DNA of 64,000 nt. Origin: Kocuria turfanensis (GTDB lineage: Bacteria; Actinomycetota; Actinomycetes; Actinomycetales; Micrococcaceae). The stretch's first letter is position 1. The number at the start of each line of letters is the position of its first letter. The stretch spans positions 1,799,008 to 1,863,007 of the forward strand of contig NZ_CP014480.1 in assembly GCF_001580365.1 (NCBI RefSeq), given 5' to 3'. The position numbers and the translations under genes were made by a program. The notes under the pieces are model-generated. The model had not been told where the DNA came from. It made no database searches and saw only the letters and a list, made by a program, of their open reading frames with translations. This document shows, piece by piece, positions 47,597-55,905 of the stretch.

Positions 47597-48513
47597 CCGA
47601 GCAGCACACCTCGCAGCCCGCCGCCGGCGCACCGGGGGCCACGACGACGGTGCAGGTCGCCGGCCGGCCCGTGCGCATCCGCCTCTCCGGGCCGGAGCAG
47701 GCTCCGCCCGTGGTGCTGCTGCACGGGATCGGGCGCAGCCTCGAGGACTGGTCGGCCGCCCACGAGCTGCTCGCCCAGGACCACCGGGTGCTGAGCACCG
47801 ATCTGCCCGGCTTCGGGCTGAGCCCCGCGGGCCCGGAGAAGCCGGGGCTCGCGGCGTTCGCCCGTTCCGTGGTCGGGGTGCTCGACGCGGTGGGCGAGGA
47901 CCGCCCGGTGCACCTGATGGGCAACTCCCTGGGCGGAGCCGTGGCGATGACCGTGGCCGCGGAGCACCCGGAGCGGGTGGCGAGCCTGCTGCTGGCCAAC
48001 AGCGCCGGGTTCGGCCGGGAGGCCAACGTCTCCCCGCTGCCGATGGTGTGGGCCGCGCTGTCCCGCCTGCCCGTGGTGGGCCACCGGTTCCGCCCGCTGG
48101 CCAGGGCCGCCGCGGTGCGCTCGAACCAGAACTGCTTCTTCGACCCGGCGCTGGCCACGCCCGAGCTCCTCCGGCACGCGGCGCAGGTGGGCTCCCAGCC
48201 GGACTTCCGGGCCACCTTCGTGGGCACCTACCGCAGCATCGGGCTGCCGGTGGTGGGTGTGCTGCCCGGCTGGCGCCGGGCCCTGCTGGAGAGGATCCGC
48301 GACTCCGGGCTGCCCGTGCTCGTGCTGTGGGGCGACGCCGACGCCGTGCTGCCCGCCCACCACGCCGAGGCCGCGGCCGCCGCCCTGCCCGAGGCCCGGC
48401 TGCACGTGTTCCCGGACACCGGGCACATGCCGCAGATCGAGCGGACCGCGGAGCTGGTGGAGCTGGCCCGGGAGTTCGTGGCCTCCGCCGAGGAGCGCCG
48501 CGCGGCCTCCTGA
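47593..48513 (+). CDS. Alpha/beta hydrolase
   Basis: A 306-aa serine hydrolase: oxyanion HGIGRSLEDW, nucleophile elbow GNSLGGA, acid in VLWGDADAVLP, catalytic His in DTGHMPQIE. The fold and TDLPGFGLS segment match epoxide hydrolase/C-C hydrolase/esterase groups. A hydrophobic cap domain is predicted. Cotranscribed with the monooxygenase through an ATGA overlap. In mymA operons the corresponding gene is lipR-like, so esterase activity is the best guess. Confidence 0.9.
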   Translation: MTEQHTSQPAAGAPGATTTVQVAGRPVRIRLSGPEQAPPVVLLHGIGRSLEDWSAAHELLAQDHRVLSTDLPGFGLSPAGPEKPGLAAFARSVVGVLDAVGEDRPVHLMGNSLGGAVAMTVAAEHPERVASLLLANSAGFGREANVSPLPMVWAALSRLPVVGHRFRPLARAAAVRSNQNCFFDPALATPELLRHAAQVGSQPDFRATFVGTYRSIGLPVVGVLPGWRRALLERIRDSGLPVLVLWGDADAVLPAHHAEAAAAALPEARLHVFPDTGHMPQIERTAELVELAREFVASAEERRAAS

Positions 48514-48828
48514 GCCCCCACCGCGGCCCCGGCCGCCCGCGGCGTGGATCCCGGAGCCGCTCCGCCCCGGGGCGCCTGCCCCTGCCCTCCTCCCCGGTGA
48601 CCCCGCCCGCGGCATCCCGCCCCGGTCGACCCGGTGCCGAGCGGCGCACCGCGAGCGGCGCCGCCGGGCATGACTGCCGCCCGAACAGGTCCTTTCCGGC
48701 ATCCACACCCCGACCCCTTCCGGTGGGAAAGCGCTTTCGGCTACCGTCCTGCCCAGCACCCCCAGTGACCCCCATCACAGTTCTCCCCCTCACCGGGGCG
48801 TGCCCACCGCAACGACGGAAGAGGGATC
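48514..48828. other. 315-bp spacer before the pectin genes
   Basis: No supported gene. It contains the LacI-type operator at 48727-48738. A GAGGGA ribosome site is next to the pectate lyase ATG. GC-rich inverted segments near 48520-48545 may end the hydrolase transcript. Confidence 0.55.
48727..48738. promoter_or_regulatory. LacI-family operator upstream of the pectin genes
   Basis: GAAAGCGCTTTC is a perfect 12-bp palindrome with the central CG of LacI/GalR-family sites, about 90 bp before the pectate lyase start. No LacI gene is within the window, so the repressor is encoded elsewhere. Confidence 0.7.
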
Positions 48829-50205
48829 ATGCGCCCACGCGCCTCGTACTTGTCCATGTCCTTGTCCATCTCCACCGCCGCCGCACTGGCGCTGCTCACG
48901 GCGGCCCCCGCGGCCGCCGCCCCCGGTCCGCTCGCCGACCCGACGGCGCAGTCGGCCCGCACCCCGGTCGAGCGGCAGGTGCTGCCCGCCGGTGACGGCT
49001 GGGCCTCCGCCGACGGCGGGACCACCGGCGGGGCGGCGGCCGCCCCCGCCGACGTCCACGACGTCGACGACCGGGCCGGGCTCCTCAAGGCGCTCGCCGC
49101 CTCGGGCGAGCGGCCGAAGATCATCCGCGTGCACGGGCGGATCGACGCCAACACGGCCCCCGACGGCTCCGCGCTGGACTGCGCGGACTACGCGGCCGGC
49201 ACCGGCTACGACCTGGAGCAGTACCTGCAGGACTACGACCCCGCCACCTGGGGCCGGGACCGCGACCCCGCCGGGGCGCAGGAGGACGCCCGCCGCGCCG
49301 CGGCCGCGAACCAGGCGCGCACGATCCGCTGGGACGTCCCCAGCAACACCACGATCGTCGGTGCGGGCCCGGACAGCGAGATCCGCGGCGCCGCGCTGCG
49401 GGTCAACGGGGCCGACAACGTCATCCTGCGCAACCTGACGTTCTCCGACGCCGCCGACTGCTTCCCGGCCTGGGACCCGGGCGACGGCAGCACCGGGGCC
49501 TGGAACAGCGAGTACGACCTGCTGCAGGTCATCAACGGCGCCAGCCACGTGTGGGTCGACCACTCGGAGTTCACCGACGCCCCGAACCCCGACAGCGGGC
49601 AGCCCAGCTACTTCGGCTCCCCCTACCAGGTGCACGACGGCGCCCTCGACGTGACCAACGGCTCGGACCTGGTCACGATCTCCTACAACCGGTTCACCGA
49701 CCACGACAAGCTGATGCTCATCGGCTCCACCGACTCCCCCACCCGGGGGGACCCCGGCCGGCTGCGGGTGACCGTCCACCACAACGTGTTCGAGGACGTC
49801 GGCCAGCGGGCCCCCCGGGTCCGCTACGGCCAGGTGGACGTCTACAACAACCACTACGTGGTGCCCGAGGACGGGTCCGTGCCCTACGTGTACTCCCTGG
49901 GCGCGGGGATCGAGTCGCACCTGTACGCGGAGGCCAACGCCTTCACCCTGCCCGCCGGCACGGACCCCGCGCGGATCATCGGCCGCTACAAGGGCTCGGT
50001 CATCGCCACCGTGGACAACACCGTGAACGGCAGGAAGGTCGACCTCCGGGCCGCCTACAACGCCGCCGCCCCCGCGACCGCGCAGCTGGCCCACGACACC
50101 TCCTGGACGCCCACGCTGCGCCCCCAGGTGCACTCCGCACAGGCGGTGCCGGCGCTGCTGGCCCGCACCGCCGGCCCCGTGCTCAGCACCGGCGGGAACC
50201 GGTGA
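48829..50205 (+). CDS. Secreted pectate lyase, polysaccharide lyase family 1
   Basis: A 458-aa exported enzyme that cleaves polygalacturonate by beta-elimination. Signal peptide MRPRASYLSMSLS...APAAAA. The right-handed beta-helix has VWVDHSEFTD (241-250) with calcium-binding acids, DHDKLMLIGSTDS (291-303) and HHNVFEDVGQRAPRVRYG, in which the R of PRVR (near 330) is the catalytic base. All PL1 hallmarks are present. The stop overlaps the start of the esterase fusion (GTGA), so depolymerase and esterases are made together. Confidence 0.95.
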   Translation: MRPRASYLSMSLSISTAAALALLTAAPAAAAPGPLADPTAQSARTPVERQVLPAGDGWASADGGTTGGAAAAPADVHDVDDRAGLLKALAASGERPKIIRVHGRIDANTAPDGSALDCADYAAGTGYDLEQYLQDYDPATWGRDRDPAGAQEDARRAAAANQARTIRWDVPSNTTIVGAGPDSEIRGAALRVNGADNVILRNLTFSDAADCFPAWDPGDGSTGAWNSEYDLLQVINGASHVWVDHSEFTDAPNPDSGQPSYFGSPYQVHDGALDVTNGSDLVTISYNRFTDHDKLMLIGSTDSPTRGDPGRLRVTVHHNVFEDVGQRAPRVRYGQVDVYNNHYVVPEDGSVPYVYSLGAGIESHLYAEANAFTLPAGTDPARIIGRYKGSVIATVDNTVNGRKVDLRAAYNAAAPATAQLAHDTSWTPTLRPQVHSAQAVPALLARTAGPVLSTGGNR

Positions 50206-52088
50206 GCCCCGCCGCGCCCACCCGGCGCACCCTCCTGACCGCGTTCGCGCTGGCGGCCGGCGCCACCGCCCTGACCGGCGCGGCGGGCACCCCGGCCCTG
50301 GCCGCGCCGGGAGCCGCCGGCAACACCGGCGGGATCCGGCGCACCCGCCCGGCGCTGTTCGTCGTCGGCGACTCGACGTCGTCCGCCTACCAGCACTCCG
50401 AGCGCCCCCGCGCGGGCTGGGGCCAGGCGATGCCCCTGCTGCTGGGCCCCCGGGCCGGCGTGCTGGACTACGCCTGGTCCGGGGCCTCGTCCAAGAGCTA
50501 CGCGGACGCCGGGCTGCTCGACCGGGTGCTGGGCATGCTCCAGCCCGGGGACCACCTGCTCATCGCGTTCGGCCACAACGACGAGAAGGTCCAGGACCCG
50601 GCCCGCGGCACGCTGCCGGGCTCCACCTTCGAGGCGTACCTGCGCCGCTACGTCGACGGCGCCCTCGCGCACGGCGCGCAGCCGGTACTGGTCACCCCGG
50701 TGGAGCGGCGGCGCTTCGACGCCTTCGGGGCGGCCCGGGACACCCACGGCGCCTATCCGCAGGCCGTGCGCGACCTCGCGGCGGCCACCGGCACGCCCCT
50801 GGTGGACCTGACCGCCTCCTCCAAGGACCTGTGGCAGCGCCTCGGCCCCGAGGGGACGACGTCCCACTTCCTGCACCTGGCGCCGGGCGAGCATCCGCAG
50901 TACCCGCAGGGCTCGGCGGACAACACCCACTTCCAGGCCCTCGGCGCCCTGGCGGTGGCCCGGCTGGTCGCCGGCGAGCTGCGGTCCCGGCGGATCGTGC
51001 CGCCGGGCTGGTTCGCGGACACCGCCGCGGCGGCCGACCCGCTGGGCCGGATGTACTGGCCCGGCGAGCGGCCCGTGGACACCCCCGTGGTGCTCGACGT
51101 CGGGCCCGGCGAACGGTTCCGCACCGTGCAGTCCGCCGTGGACGCGGCGGAGCCGGGCGGCGCCCGCCGGACGGTGATCCGGATCCAGCCCGGGGAGTAC
51201 CGGGAGGTCCTGCACGTGCCGTCGAGCAGACCGCGGATCTCCCTGGTCGGGACGGGCGCGGGACCCGAGGACGTGGTGCTGGTGCACGACAACGCCTCCG
51301 GGACCCTGAAGCCCGACGGGAGCGGCCCGTTCGGCACGTTCGGCAGCGCCTCCGCCCGGGTGGACGGCGCGGACTTCGTGGCGCGGAACCTGACGTTCGG
51401 CAACGACTTCGACGAGGCCGCGCACCCGGAGATGAAGAACCGCCAGGCGGTGGCCCTGCACCTGACCGGTGACCGGGCGGTCCTCTCCGGGGTGCGCCTC
51501 CTCGGCAACCAGGACACCCTGCTGGTCAACTCCCCGGCGAGCGGCGTGGCCGCGCGGTCCTGGTTCGACCGGTGCTACGTCGAGGGCGACGTCGACTTCG
51601 TGTTCGGACGCGGCACCGCGGTGTTCGACGGCTGCGAGCTGCGGTCCCTCGACCGCGGCTCCGACAGCAACAACGGGTACGTCACGGCCGGCAGCCAGGA
51701 TCTGAGCATCGAGCGCGGGTACCTGTTCACCGGCTGCCGCTTCACGTCCGGGGCCGCCGCCGGCACCGTGCACCTGGGCCGCCCCTGGCACCCCAGCGGC
51801 GACCCGCGGGCCGTGGCGCAGGTGCTCGTGCGCGACTCCTGGCTCGGCGCCCACATCGCGGCGAGCCCGTGGACGGACATGAGCGGCTTCTCGTGGCGGG
51901 AGGCCCGCTTCGCCGAGCACGCCAACCGCGGCCCGGGCGCGCAGCTCACCTCGGACCGCCCCCAGCTGCCGGCCGGCGAGGCGGAGCGCTTCACCGTCCG
52001 CGACTATCTCGCGGGCGAGGACGGCTGGGCCCCGCAGCTGGCCGGCACGGCGGTCGACTGCACCGCCCTGCTGGACCTGCCGGGCTGA
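50202..52088 (+). CDS. Secreted fused rhamnogalacturonan acetylesterase (CE12) and pectin methylesterase (CE8)
   Basis: A 628-aa two-enzyme protein from GTG 50202. A Tat-like signal (TRRTLLTAF) is followed by an SGNH esterase of CE12 type (residues about 50-270: GDS at 56-58, GHND 124-127, catalytic D240 and H243) and a pectin methylesterase of CE8 type (about 300-628: QDTLL with D438, DVDFVFG with D465, GRPW with R527). It should remove acetyl and methyl groups from pectin, making it accessible to the PL1 lyase encoded just upstream. Each part is complete. Confidence 0.92.
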   Translation: MSPAAPTRRTLLTAFALAAGATALTGAAGTPALAAPGAAGNTGGIRRTRPALFVVGDSTSSAYQHSERPRAGWGQAMPLLLGPRAGVLDYAWSGASSKSYADAGLLDRVLGMLQPGDHLLIAFGHNDEKVQDPARGTLPGSTFEAYLRRYVDGALAHGAQPVLVTPVERRRFDAFGAARDTHGAYPQAVRDLAAATGTPLVDLTASSKDLWQRLGPEGTTSHFLHLAPGEHPQYPQGSADNTHFQALGALAVARLVAGELRSRRIVPPGWFADTAAAADPLGRMYWPGERPVDTPVVLDVGPGERFRTVQSAVDAAEPGGARRTVIRIQPGEYREVLHVPSSRPRISLVGTGAGPEDVVLVHDNASGTLKPDGSGPFGTFGSASARVDGADFVARNLTFGNDFDEAAHPEMKNRQAVALHLTGDRAVLSGVRLLGNQDTLLVNSPASGVAARSWFDRCYVEGDVDFVFGRGTAVFDGCELRSLDRGSDSNNGYVTAGSQDLSIERGYLFTGCRFTSGAAAGTVHLGRPWHPSGDPRAVAQVLVRDSWLGAHIAASPWTDMSGFSWREARFAEHANRGPGAQLTSDRPQLPAGEAERFTVRDYLAGEDGWAPQLAGTAVDCTALLDLPG

Positions 52089-52301
52089 CGCCGCCACGGG
52101 CGGGTGGCCCGCCGGGCGGCGCGCGCCCCCGGCGGACCACCGCCCGGCAGGCCTCCCGGCGCCACCTGCCCGGGTGCCGGCGCCCGTGGCGGCGGCACCC
52201 GTCAGCGCTGCTGGTACAGTTCTGCCGCCGGCACGCGCACGCGCCGGACTCGACTGCGGCGAGGGGGCCCGCACACAGGACGGAACGGGTGGGCCTGACC
52301 C

Positions 52302-53096
52302 ATGGTGGATTCGACGACGGCCGACGCGCGCTCCGTGCAGCTGGAGGACCTGCTGCTGGCCTCCGAGGACCTGACGGACTTCCTGCAGCAGTTCGTGCTC
52401 AGCACGGCACGGCACCTCGCGGAGGACGCCGACGACCTGTGGTGCTCGATCACCCTGGTGCGCGGTGCCGCCGCGGCCACGGTGGTCGCCAGCCACCGGC
52501 GGGCCGCCGCCCTGGACGAGGTCCAGTACACCTTCGACGGCGGTCCGTGCCTGAGCGCGGCGGACCGGCACCGGGTCGTGCTGCTGGCCGACACCCGCAC
52601 CGACCGGCAGTGGCCGGCCTACAGCCGGGCGGCCGCGGAGCACGGGATCCGCTCCGTCCTGGCCGTGCCCTTCGAGCTGGAGGACCGGGCCCGGGCCGCG
52701 CTGAACGTCTACTCGGGGACGCTGCGCCAGTTCGACGCCCGGACCACCGCCGCGATCGAGCGGGAGGTCGAGCTGGCCTCCCGGGCCCTGCGCCTGGCCC
52801 TGCGCCTGGCCCGGCACCGCGAGACGCAGACCGACCTGGCCGCGGCGATGGCCTCGCGCACCACGATCGACATGGCCATCGGGCTGGTGATGGCCCGCCA
52901 GGGCTGCACCCAGGACGACGCCGTGGCCCTGCTGACCGCGGCGTCGAACCACCGCAACGTCAAGCTGCGCGACGTCGCGGCCCAGCTGGTGGCGGCGGCC
53001 AACGACGGGCCGACGAGCACGCACTTCAACCCCTCCGAGCCGCCCGCGTCGCGGCCCCGGCCCGTGCCGTCCCCGGCGGACGGGAGCGTGGCCTGA
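52302..53096 (+). CDS. GAF and ANTAR domain RNA-binding regulator
   Basis: A 264-aa cytoplasmic protein. A GAF sensor domain (about 25-165: TFDGGPCLSAADRHRVVLLADTRTDRQWPAY, VPFELEDRARAALNVYS) is followed by an ANTAR domain (about 175-235: ASRTTIDMAIGLVMARQGCTQDDAVALLTAASNHRNVKLRDVA). ANTAR proteins act by antitermination through paired RNA hairpins. The signal and target RNA are unknown. Actinobacteria often carry many of these. A Pro-rich tail ends the protein. Confidence 0.92.
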   Translation: MVDSTTADARSVQLEDLLLASEDLTDFLQQFVLSTARHLAEDADDLWCSITLVRGAAAATVVASHRRAAALDEVQYTFDGGPCLSAADRHRVVLLADTRTDRQWPAYSRAAAEHGIRSVLAVPFELEDRARAALNVYSGTLRQFDARTTAAIEREVELASRALRLALRLARHRETQTDLAAAMASRTTIDMAIGLVMARQGCTQDDAVALLTAASNHRNVKLRDVAAQLVAAANDGPTSTHFNPSEPPASRPRPVPSPADGSVA

Positions 53097-53221
53097 GCCC
53101 GGGCGGCGCGGCGGGTCCCGGCCGGCGCCGGCGGTGGCGCCCCGGGGGCGGCGCGGCTACGATCGGGGAGTGCGTCGAGTAGTCGGCCGCGACTTTGTCG
53201 TAGCCAGCGAAAGAAGCTCCC

Positions 53222-53548
53222 GTGCACTCTCTTCCCGACTCCCCCGCCGCCTCCCCGACCGTGGCCGTCCTGGGCGGTGACGCCGATCCCGCGCCGGGGC
53301 ACGGCCGGGCCGGGCTCCCCGCCGCGGACGCCCCGCCCACCGACGCGACCGTTCTCGCTCCTGCCGAGGAGTTCCCGGAGATCCTGGAGGACCTCTCCCT
53401 GGTCGAGCTGCAGGTGCTCCACAGCCGTGTCACCCGCCAGGTCGAGCGCGAGCACCTGTCCGTCGAAGGACCGCACCCGCTCACCCGGGACCGGCACTAC
53501 GACGTGGCGGCCGAGCTCGCGGCCCGGGGGCTCCTGCGCATCGGGTGA
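53222..53548 (+). CDS. Small hypothetical protein
   Basis: A 108-aa protein from GTG 53222 with GAAAGAAG upstream. The first half is Pro/Ala-rich and likely disordered. The second half is a helical stretch (EFPEILEDLSLVELQVLHSRVTRQVERE) ending in DRHYDVAAELAARGLL, resembling a small helical bundle. No family recognised. It converges on the XRE regulator. Confidence 0.6.
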   Translation: MHSLPDSPAASPTVAVLGGDADPAPGHGRAGLPAADAPPTDATVLAPAEEFPEILEDLSLVELQVLHSRVTRQVEREHLSVEGPHPLTRDRHYDVAAELAARGLLRIG

Positions 53549-53570
53549 GCCCCGCGCCGGCCGCGGCCCG

Positions 53571-53786
53571 TCAGCTCCGGGGCGGGGTGCGGCCGGCGTC
53601 GTCGTGGAAGACGTCCTCGACCGACCGGCCGAAGAACCGCGCCAGGGCGAGGGCCACGGACAGGGACGGCTCGGACCGCCCGTTCTCCACCGCGTAGATC
53701 GTCTGCCGGGAGACCCCCACGGCGATGGCCAGCTGCCCCTGCGACAGGGTCCGGGCGGCCCGCAGCGCCTTCAGCTCGTTGCGCAT
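53571..53786 (-). CDS. XRE-family HTH regulator, 71 aa
   Basis: A minimal DNA-binding protein with the XRE helix-turn-helix LSQGQLAIAVGVSRQTIYAVENGRSEPSLSVALALARFF and tail SVEDVFHDD, as in small YozG-like regulators. A strong GAGGAGG site is next to the ATG. The frame is open much further upstream, but that part is unrelated. Target unknown. Confidence 0.88.
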   Translation of the reverse strand: MRNELKALRAARTLSQGQLAIAVGVSRQTIYAVENGRSEPSLSVALALARFFGRSVEDVFHDDAGRTPPRS

Positions 53787-53911
53787 CTGACACCACCTCC
53801 TCGGACACCCTCGTCGGTTACCAAGCAACCTTAGCGGCTTCGGCGGCGCACTGCTGGACGCGGCGCGGCACGGGTGCCTGCACGTTCCCCGGAAGCCCGC
53901 CGCGGGGCGCG

Positions 53912-54811
53912 TCACGGAGCGTGCAACGCCCCGGGCGGGGCGGCGTCGCGGCGCGGGGGCGTCCCGGCGACGAACGAGCGGGCCCAGGCCCCGTCCTTGT
54001 ACTGGGCGGGCACCGCCCCGCCGAGCAGCTCCCGGCCGAGCGCCGCCGCCTCCGGCGAGCCGGCCGCCGGCAGCGGCGCGGCGGAGGCGGCCAGCACGAT
54101 GTTGCCGTAGCGGCGGCCCTTGAGCATCGCCGGGTCGGCCACGGCGCCCACGTGCTCGAAGACCTCGGACAGCGCGGCCAGCTCGGCCCGCGCCCCGGCG
54201 AGGTCCCGGGTGTCCCCGCAGTTGAGCACGTACAGCCCGCCCGGGGCCAGCACGCGGGCCACGTGCCGGGCGAACTCGACCGTGGTCAGCGGTCGCGGGG
54301 TCGTGGCCCCGGCGAACACGTCCCGGACCACCACGTCCCGGGTGGCCGGGGTCAGCGACTCCGTGACGGCGCGGGCCTCCCCCACCCGGATCCGCAGCCG
54401 CGGGGCGCGCGGGAGGTCGAACCACTGCCGGACCAGCTCGGCGAGCCGGCCGTCGAGCTCCACGACGACCTGCCGCGCCGCCGGATAGGCGTGGGCGAGG
54501 TACCGGGCCATCGAGCAGGCGCCCCCGCCCAGGTGCAGGACGCGCAGCGCGGAGGGGTCCAGGTGCGCGCCGACGTGGGCGTGGACCAGCGCGGCGATCC
54601 AGCGCATGTACTCGAAGTCCAGGCGTTCGGGGTGCTGCGGGTCCACGTGGGAGGAGGGCACCCCGTTGACGTGCAGCACCCAGGAGCCGGGAGCGTACTC
54701 GTCCGGCACCAGTTCGGCGGTGCCGGTGGAGATCTCGTAGCTGCCGGCCGCGGGGCCGCCCGGGGCGGCGGGCTCCGGCGCCCGGCGCCCGCGGCGGGCC
54801 GCGCGGCTCAC
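53912..54811 (-). CDS. Spermidine-synthase-like methyltransferase-fold protein
   Basis: A 299-aa protein with a polyamine-synthase/SAM Rossmann fold: LRVLHLGGGACSMARYLAHAYPAARQVVVELDGRLAELVRQWF, then DVVVRDVFAGATTPRPLTTVEFARHVARVLAPGGLYVLN. The usual catalytic D-x-x-D region reads RDVFAG, so true aminopropyl transfer is uncertain. The GTG start overlaps the GNAT stop by 4 nt, marking an operon. It may be a methyltransferase of unknown substrate. Confidence 0.78.
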   Translation of the reverse strand: MSRAARRGRRAPEPAAPGGPAAGSYEISTGTAELVPDEYAPGSWVLHVNGVPSSHVDPQHPERLDFEYMRWIAALVHAHVGAHLDPSALRVLHLGGGACSMARYLAHAYPAARQVVVELDGRLAELVRQWFDLPRAPRLRIRVGEARAVTESLTPATRDVVVRDVFAGATTPRPLTTVEFARHVARVLAPGGLYVLNCGDTRDLAGARAELAALSEVFEHVGAVADPAMLKGRRYGNIVLAASAAPLPAAGSPEAAALGRELLGGAVPAQYKDGAWARSFVAGTPPRRDAAPPGALHAP

Positions 54812-55326
54812 ACCGGGCCCGTCGTCCGCACCATCCGGTGCATGCGCTGGCCGGTCCACGGCCCGCCGGCGGGGAAGGACTCGTCCAGGGCGCGGAAGCC
54901 GTGCTTGGCGTAGAAGTGCTCGGCGCGGTCGTTGCCGTCCATGATCCACAGGTAGGCGTCCGCGGGGCCGATGGCGGCCTCCAGCAGCGCGGCGCCCAGT
55001 CCGGTGCCGTGCGTCGCGGCGAGGGTGTAGAGCTGGAACAGCTGCCGGGGGACCACCGGGGCGGGCACCCCGGCGCGGGACTCCCACGCGGCGGGGGCCG
55101 GTCCGGCGGAGACCAGCCCGAGGGCGGTCCCGTCGTCGTCGAGCGCCCAGAGGGTGCGCACGCGCGGGTCGGCGAGGAGGTCGCGGTCGTAGCCGGCCGT
55201 GCGGTCGGCCGCGTCCTGCTGCCGGTCGGCGAAGGCGTCGCCGAAGATCGGGCGATAGGTCTCGTCGAGGCAGCGCAGGTGCAGGGCGGACCACGCGGGT
55301 GCGTCGGCGACGCCCGCGGGGCGCAC
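54808..55326 (-). CDS. GNAT family N-acetyltransferase
   Basis: A 172-aa acetyltransferase. The CoA-binding segment is LYTLAATHGTGLGAALLEAAIG (a variant R/Q-x-x-G-x-G/A) and strand 5 DAYLWIMDGNDRAEHFYAKHGFRAL. GTG 55326 is the only plausible in-frame start. It follows the thiamine-binding-like gene by 23 bp. The acetyl acceptor is unknown. With the next gene being polyamine-synthase-like, a polyamine is one possible substrate (weak inference). Confidence 0.85.
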   Translation of the reverse strand: MRPAGVADAPAWSALHLRCLDETYRPIFGDAFADRQQDAADRTAGYDRDLLADPRVRTLWALDDDGTALGLVSAGPAPAAWESRAGVPAPVVPRQLFQLYTLAATHGTGLGAALLEAAIGPADAYLWIMDGNDRAEHFYAKHGFRALDESFPAGGPWTGQRMHRMVRTTGPV

Positions 55327-55349
55327 CCGCGCGGCCGTGGTGGCGCGGG

Positions 55350-55667
55350 TCAGGACTCGATCGCCTGCCGCCGGATCGCGGCCTCGAGCCGCTCCACCTT
55401 GCCGGTCAGCTCACCGGTGCGACCGGGGCGGATGTCGGCCTTGAGCACGAGGGACACCCGGGGCCCGTAGGCGCCGACGGCCTCGGTGGCGCGCTTGACG
55501 ACGTCCATGACCTCGTCCCACTCGCCCTCGATCGTGGTGAACATGGCGTCGGTCTCGTGCGGCAGTCCGGAGTCGCGGACCACCCGGACGGCGGCGGCGA
55601 CGGCGTCGTGCACGGAGCCGGTGGCGTCGGAGCCACCGGACGGGGAGACGGAGAAGGCAACCAGCAT
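55350..55667 (-). CDS. MTH1187/YkoF-like thiamine-binding protein
   Basis: A 105-aa ferredoxin-like fold protein with MLVAFSVSPSG, SVHDAVAAAVRVVRDSGLPHETDAMFTTIEGEWDEVMDVVKRA and VSLVLKADIRPGR, the pattern of the MTH1187 (DUF77) family, whose members bind thiamine or related ligands. No thiamine transporter is near. It starts the minus-strand set that runs into the GNAT and synthase-like genes. Confidence 0.85.
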   Translation of the reverse strand: MLVAFSVSPSGGSDATGSVHDAVAAAVRVVRDSGLPHETDAMFTTIEGEWDEVMDVVKRATEAVGAYGPRVSLVLKADIRPGRTGELTGKVERLEAAIRRQAIES

Positions 55668-55828
55668 GCCCCCAGTCTCCCATCCGGGACGCCCGGGGAG
55701 AACCCCGCGCCACGACGACGACGGTCCCGCCCGACCCGCGGTCCTCCGCCCCGCGAGCCCGGCCGGAGCGACCGCCGAGGTCGTGCGGCAGGTCGTCGAG
55801 CGGCGGGAGCGGACCCCCTGCCCGAACG

Positions 55829-55866
55829 ATACCCCCAAGGGTATACGGGATCCCCCAGGGGGTATA
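55829..55866. promoter_or_regulatory. Two CsoR/CstR-type operators overlapping a promoter
   Basis: ATACCCCCAAGGGTAT (55829-55844) and TCCCCCAGGGGGTATA (55851-55866) are G/C tracts flanked by TAT/ATA, the form of CsoR-family sites. The second overlaps a likely -10 TATAGA at 55863-55868. Autorepression of the regulator at 55906 is expected. The sites also lie upstream of the divergent gene at 55667. Confidence 0.7.
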
Positions 55867-55905
55867 GACTGGGCGTGACCCTCCCCCGTCTCCCAGGAGC
55901 GCCCC

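Noticed and set aside
46174..48513. A 779-aa fusion of a monooxygenase and a hydrolase in one frame
   Set aside because: The first part of that frame is an off-frame reading of the monooxygenase. The true hydrolase starts at ATG 47593 with a 4-nt overlap.
53912..54811. Confident spermidine synthase call
   Set aside because: The catalytic acid region is not the standard one, so only a fold-level call is made.
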